Shown: positions 62,501 through 64,000 of the stretch, one piece after another | Layout: each line of letters starts with the position of its first letter | Position numbering within the stretch: the first letter of the stretch is position 1 | Assembly: GCA_013433145.1 (NCBI GenBank) | Contig: CM024174.1 | Coordinates: forward strand, 9,456,336 to 9,520,335 | Direction: 5' to 3' | DNA length: 64,000 bases | From: Ascaris suum | Lineage: Eukaryota; Nematoda; Chromadorea; Rhabditida; Ascarididae | The notes under the pieces: generated by a model | The model's input: only the letters and a program-made list of their open reading frames with translations | What the model was told of the DNA's origin: nothing | The model's database searches: none | Program-made: the position numbers and the translations under genes

Positions 62501-64000
62501 CAGCGGTTTCATCACCCCCGCAACCACTGAGGGGTTCGCTGTTTTTCATTCTCTCAGTTGGTCGAGTCGATTTGTGATGATTGCAAAAATGATTTGCTCT
62601 GCTGTCATTTGGGGATTGATGACTCCGGGATCGCCTGTCACAGATTGTCAACCACGTTTTCTTGAACTGTTGTGGGGATTCCTCCTTGATTTTTCTCCTT
62701 GGAATTCGTGTCGCTGGTTTTCTTGGAAGGATTGTACGTTATTGCCGAGGAATCTGATGGGAACCGCCCTCTCAGATTCTTGCATACTTAGCCTTTTAAC
62801 CCACCGATCCTTTTCCCTGATTTCAGAAACCTTGTCCTTACAACAAAGGTAATGTGAAAGAGCACTCAAAGTCGGTTCCGACTATGTCGCGTTCCCATCA
62901 ACTTTAAAGATTATTGTGCTCCTCTGTGTATGTCTGTATATGTCTCAGATGGCACCTTGATGTATGTATATTCATATACAAATGCTGGAATGTGGCTGTG
63001 AATGTTTGCGGGATTAAAGCGGAGGTTGATGAAACTAGGAAGATATTGATGTTCAAAATTTGGTACGAAATTGAAGTCTTGGTGGGAACGATGTATTAGT
63101 GTTACTTCGAAATTGATGTTATCCTTATTCAGATTCGCGACGCCTTCGGGTATAACATCAGGTGTTTTAACAGGAGTTGAGACGCCAGATACTATTGAAC
63201 TCCGAAAGGGCAAACGAGCGGAAGAAAGGTAATTTCTGAAGTTATCGTCCGAATAATTTAAAATTTACAGCAATTAAGACAACGAATTCCATTTTGGTCA
63301 TCAACAAATGGAAGAGCGCGCCAAAAACTGGCGCGACATGCGCTTTTTATAATTTCTTTCAGATCGATCGGGCTGCAGGTATACTTAATAAACGTTGTTT
63401 AACAGTGCGTTTAATTTCAGGTCGTTGATGTGCTGAAATTTAAGATCATTTATATGCGAAAAATGCGTAAGATAAAGTGTGGCTTATATATATTTTGAGG
63501 CCTTCACACTGCCGTAACTCATTCAGAGGTCGGTGTGTGTAGGAATTGAAGGGTAACCACCGAAAGGATGTCGCATTTAAAGTTTACACCTGTGGTGTCT
63601 TGTCACCTTTGTGTGTCATTATTTTTGTTCACAGAATGAGGAAGTAACAGAAGAAAGGTGCGAAGTGGTGAAGGAGAATATGTCAGCAGTTTCTGCATAT
63701 ATCGAAAAGGACTTCTTGAAGAAAACCGGACAAACGATAGGAGAAGTGATCTTATGTTGACGCAGTTTTAATCTTTTATGCAAAACTGATGGGCTCGATT
63801 AGAGTTATCTTGTGTTTGCTTATGAACTAGACCTCTGTCAACGAGGTTTACCATACTTTGGCTTCAAATGTTGTTTGCAGCATCGCAGGAGGTGATACAC
63901 CAGCACCGCAGCTCTATACGGTGCTTCAAGAGCGCAAGGTTGATCGTGTTGCAGGCCAGATGATGGCGAGCACTCACGTCTACGATATCTCCGTCAGTTA
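56436..64000 (+). CDS. SF3B2: Splicing factor 3b subunit 2 (SF3B2/SAP145), 11 exons, 3' end beyond window
   Basis: SF3B2 is a subunit of the SF3b complex of the U2 snRNP. It acts in the nucleus, partners SF3B4 and helps anchor the U2 snRNP at the intron branch point. The exons are 56436-56513, 57252-57357, 57718-57857, 58720-58851, 59812-59901, 60851-61078, 61214-61453, 61839-62039, 62370-62533, 63133-63228 and 63881 to the edge. All junctions keep one frame and encode about 531 residues. In order the protein shows a basic linker (27-61), an acidic segment ending in DPNFQYFAKIFENFK (to 108), the DUF382 core (about 160-285), the PSP segment (about 320-375), an acidic stretch with GFITP (406-460) and an ETPDTIELRK motif (about 478-487). 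Compared with human SF3B2 (895 residues), the N-terminal SAP and proline-rich region is missing and about 80-100 C-terminal residues lie outside the window. The assignment is near certain. The start exon and the end of exon 9 are less sure. Confidence 0.96.
56711..56726. repeat. Poly-C run (16) in SF3B2 intron 1
   Basis: Sixteen consecutive C about 200 bases after the proposed exon 1 donor, giving a C-rich segment in the pre-mRNA. Confidence 0.9.
57151..57172 (+). other. G-quadruplex motif in SF3B2 intron 1
   Basis: Five G-runs of at least three are separated by 1-3 bases, on the strand transcribed into the pre-mRNA. The motif ends about 80 nt before the exon 2 acceptor, so it could fold in the nascent RNA and affect splicing. 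The motif is seen. The effect is inferred. Confidence 0.6.
57252..57357 (+). CDS. SF3B2: SF3B2 exon 2 (basic linker)
   Basis: This exon follows a TTCTGTTTAG acceptor and ends at a CAG|GTATGC donor in phase 1. It encodes a lysine- and arginine-rich stretch, ELERRKNKNRKKKESKKKKK, followed by a small polar tail. The stretch corresponds to the RKRRNRKKKKK-type linker of human SF3B2, just upstream of the EIEY motif. Confidence 0.85.
57718..57857 (+). CDS. SF3B2: SF3B2 exon 3 (acidic segment and EIEYV motif)
   Basis: The exon starts in phase 1 after TTTTCTAAAG and ends in phase 0 at AAG|GTATAC. It encodes an acidic segment, DVSSDGGDDLAVEIEYVGE, then PNFQYFAKIFENFK. The second part matches the EIEYV...EPNFIFFKRIFEAFK block of human SF3B2, which precedes the SF3B4-binding region. 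Confidence 0.93.
58069..58087 (+). other. G-quadruplex motif in SF3B2 intron 3
   Basis: Four G-runs (5, 3, 3 and 3 bases) with 1-3 base loops lie on the coding strand, about 210 nt after the exon 3 donor. It is the second such motif in this gene's introns. Confidence 0.55.
58720..58851 (+). CDS. SF3B2: SF3B2 exon 4 (variable charged linker)
   Basis: The acceptor is TTCTTTTTAG and the donor CGA|GTAAGC, phase 0 on both sides. It encodes 44 charged residues beginning IAEEEKKSDT and ending LQEEMSEKR. The segment corresponds to the poorly conserved Lys/Glu-rich linker of other SF3B2 proteins. It is placed by phase and position rather than by sequence identity. Confidence 0.85.
59812..59901 (+). 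CDS. SF3B2: SF3B2 exon 5 (LSKRKLR...IAELKE)
   Basis: This 90-nt exon has acceptor GTGTTTAG and donor GAG|GTATTA, phase 0 on both sides. Its product ends KLSKRKLRLAMQPSIAELKE, matching LSKKKLRRMNRFTVAELK of human SF3B2 at the start of the conserved core. The coding run continues directly into exon 6. Confidence 0.92.
60851..61078 (+). CDS. SF3B2: SF3B2 exon 6 (start of DUF382 core)
   Basis: It encodes 76 residues, including RPDVVEWADVTSRDPQLLV, VPRHWNAKRKYLAGKRG and PPFELPDFIKRTGI. These are almost residue-for-residue the human DUF382 core. The acceptor used is TTCTAG at 60850. A TTCAG acceptor ten bases earlier, at 60840, would put the exon out of frame. The donor AAG|GTGCTG is weak. Confidence 0.97.
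61214..61453 (+). CDS. SF3B2: SF3B2 exon 7 (DUF382 core into PSP segment)
   Basis: It encodes 80 residues with MRERARPKLGRIDIDYQK, FFKWQTKPPMTQMG and KPGNLSDELRIALGMPVGP. The last motif opens the PSP (proline-rich in spliceosome-associated proteins) domain. The acceptor is TTTTTTACAG and the donor CCG|GTAGCA, phase 0 on both sides. The upstream intron, at 135 nt, is the shortest in the gene. Confidence 0.97.
61839..62039 (+). CDS. SF3B2: SF3B2 exon 8 (PSP domain)
   Basis: It encodes 67 residues, including FPPPWLIAMQRYGPPPSYP, KIPGLNCPIPEG and GYHAGGWGKPPVDEHGKP. These are the most conserved stretches of SF3B2. The acceptor is TTATTTCAG and the donor GAG|GTGAGT, a full consensus. The 121-residue ORF on the opposite strand here is a shadow. 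Confidence 0.98.
62370..62533 (+). CDS. SF3B2: SF3B2 exon 9 (acidic region with GFITP)
   Basis: It encodes an acidic stretch with RRHWGEIGSDEDSSEESDED, followed by TTDSGFITPATTEG. This matches the TPWGELEPSDEESSEEE and TGFITP blocks of human SF3B2. The proposed end, in phase 2 at GAGGG|GTTCGC, is a poor donor. It is the only one found that keeps the GFITP block and joins exon 10 in frame to give GFATPSG. A better-looking donor, AAG|GTATCA at 62488, would remove GFITP. Confidence 0.85.
62827..62848 (+). other. SF3B2: Possible 22-nt alternative mini-exon in SF3B2 intron 9
   Basis: A 22-nt segment lies between a strong acceptor (CTGATTTCAG) and a good donor (AAAG|GTAATG). If exon 9 ends early at the GTATCA donor (62488, phase 1), this segment joins in frame on both sides and encodes ETLSLQQ. 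That isoform would lose the conserved GFITP block. The phase fit is seen in the sequence. Actual use is inference. Confidence 0.25.
63133..63228 (+). CDS. SF3B2: SF3B2 exon 10 (ETPDTIELRK)
   Basis: The acceptor is CCTTATTCAG and the donor AAAG|GTAATT, phase 2 at both ends. The product reads FATPSGITSGVLTGVETPD and then TIELRKGKRAEE. It matches METPELIELRKKKIEE in human SF3B2. Confidence 0.93.
63881..64000 (+). CDS. SF3B2: SF3B2 exon 11 (partial, cut by window edge)
   Basis: After acceptor TTGTTTGCAG the frame reads IAGGDTPAPQLYTVLQERK and then AGQMMASTHVYDISV. It corresponds to ETPQLFTVLPEKR...GAMMGSTHIYDMSTV in human. No donor or stop is reached before the edge, so the exon and the C-terminus continue to the right. 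Confidence 0.95.

Noticed and set aside
63651..63760. Open stretch after a TTCACAG acceptor in SF3B2 intron 10
   Set aside because: Joined to exon 10 in phase it hits a stop within four codons. The only open frame ends in TGA, so it is not part of the main transcript.

Overview
The window looks like nuclear DNA of a nematode, most likely a clade V parasite such as a hookworm or another strongylid. This is an inference. It rests on modest GC content (around 40 % by eye), introns of about 0.1-1 kb with TTTCAG/TTTTAG-type acceptors, and a splicing-factor gene with the very short N-terminus expected of a nematode. I saw no prokaryotic operons, rRNA, confident tRNA or CRISPR array.

Only one gene can be named with confidence. 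On the + strand, from about 56.4 kb to the right edge, lies the gene for splicing factor 3b subunit 2 (SF3B2, also SAP145). It is a subunit of the U2 snRNP that grips the branch-point region. Eleven exons can be read, all joining in phase, giving about 531 residues. The last exon runs off the window, so roughly the final 80-100 residues are missing. The protein shows the basic linker, the acidic segment, the conserved central domain (DUF382), the PSP proline-rich segment and the acidic ITP/ETP-type region. The long N-terminal SAP and proline-rich part of vertebrate SF3B2 is absent. Introns 1 and 3 carry strong G-quadruplex motifs. Intron 9 holds a phase-compatible 22-nt mini-exon.

The left 56 kb contains no protein that I recognise. 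It is AT-rich and low in long ORFs, and reads as intergenic or deep intronic DNA. Several short open stretches are bracketed by good splice signals: 68-154, 13929-14298, 25226-25440, 27473-27763 and 47623-47898 on +, and 50371-50448 on -. They may be exons of genes with large introns. They are reported with low confidence, because open stretches of this size also occur by chance in this much sequence.

The repeat landscape is distinctive. At 55.07-55.76 kb is a foldback element with two arms of about 260 bp around a 68-bp centre and (TA)n arrays at both outer ends. A (TA)73 array lies 0.8 kb to its left. There are nine poly-G or poly-C runs of 11-19 bases scattered through the window, a 63-bp near-perfect palindrome at 53.1 kb, and several smaller hairpins and local duplications.
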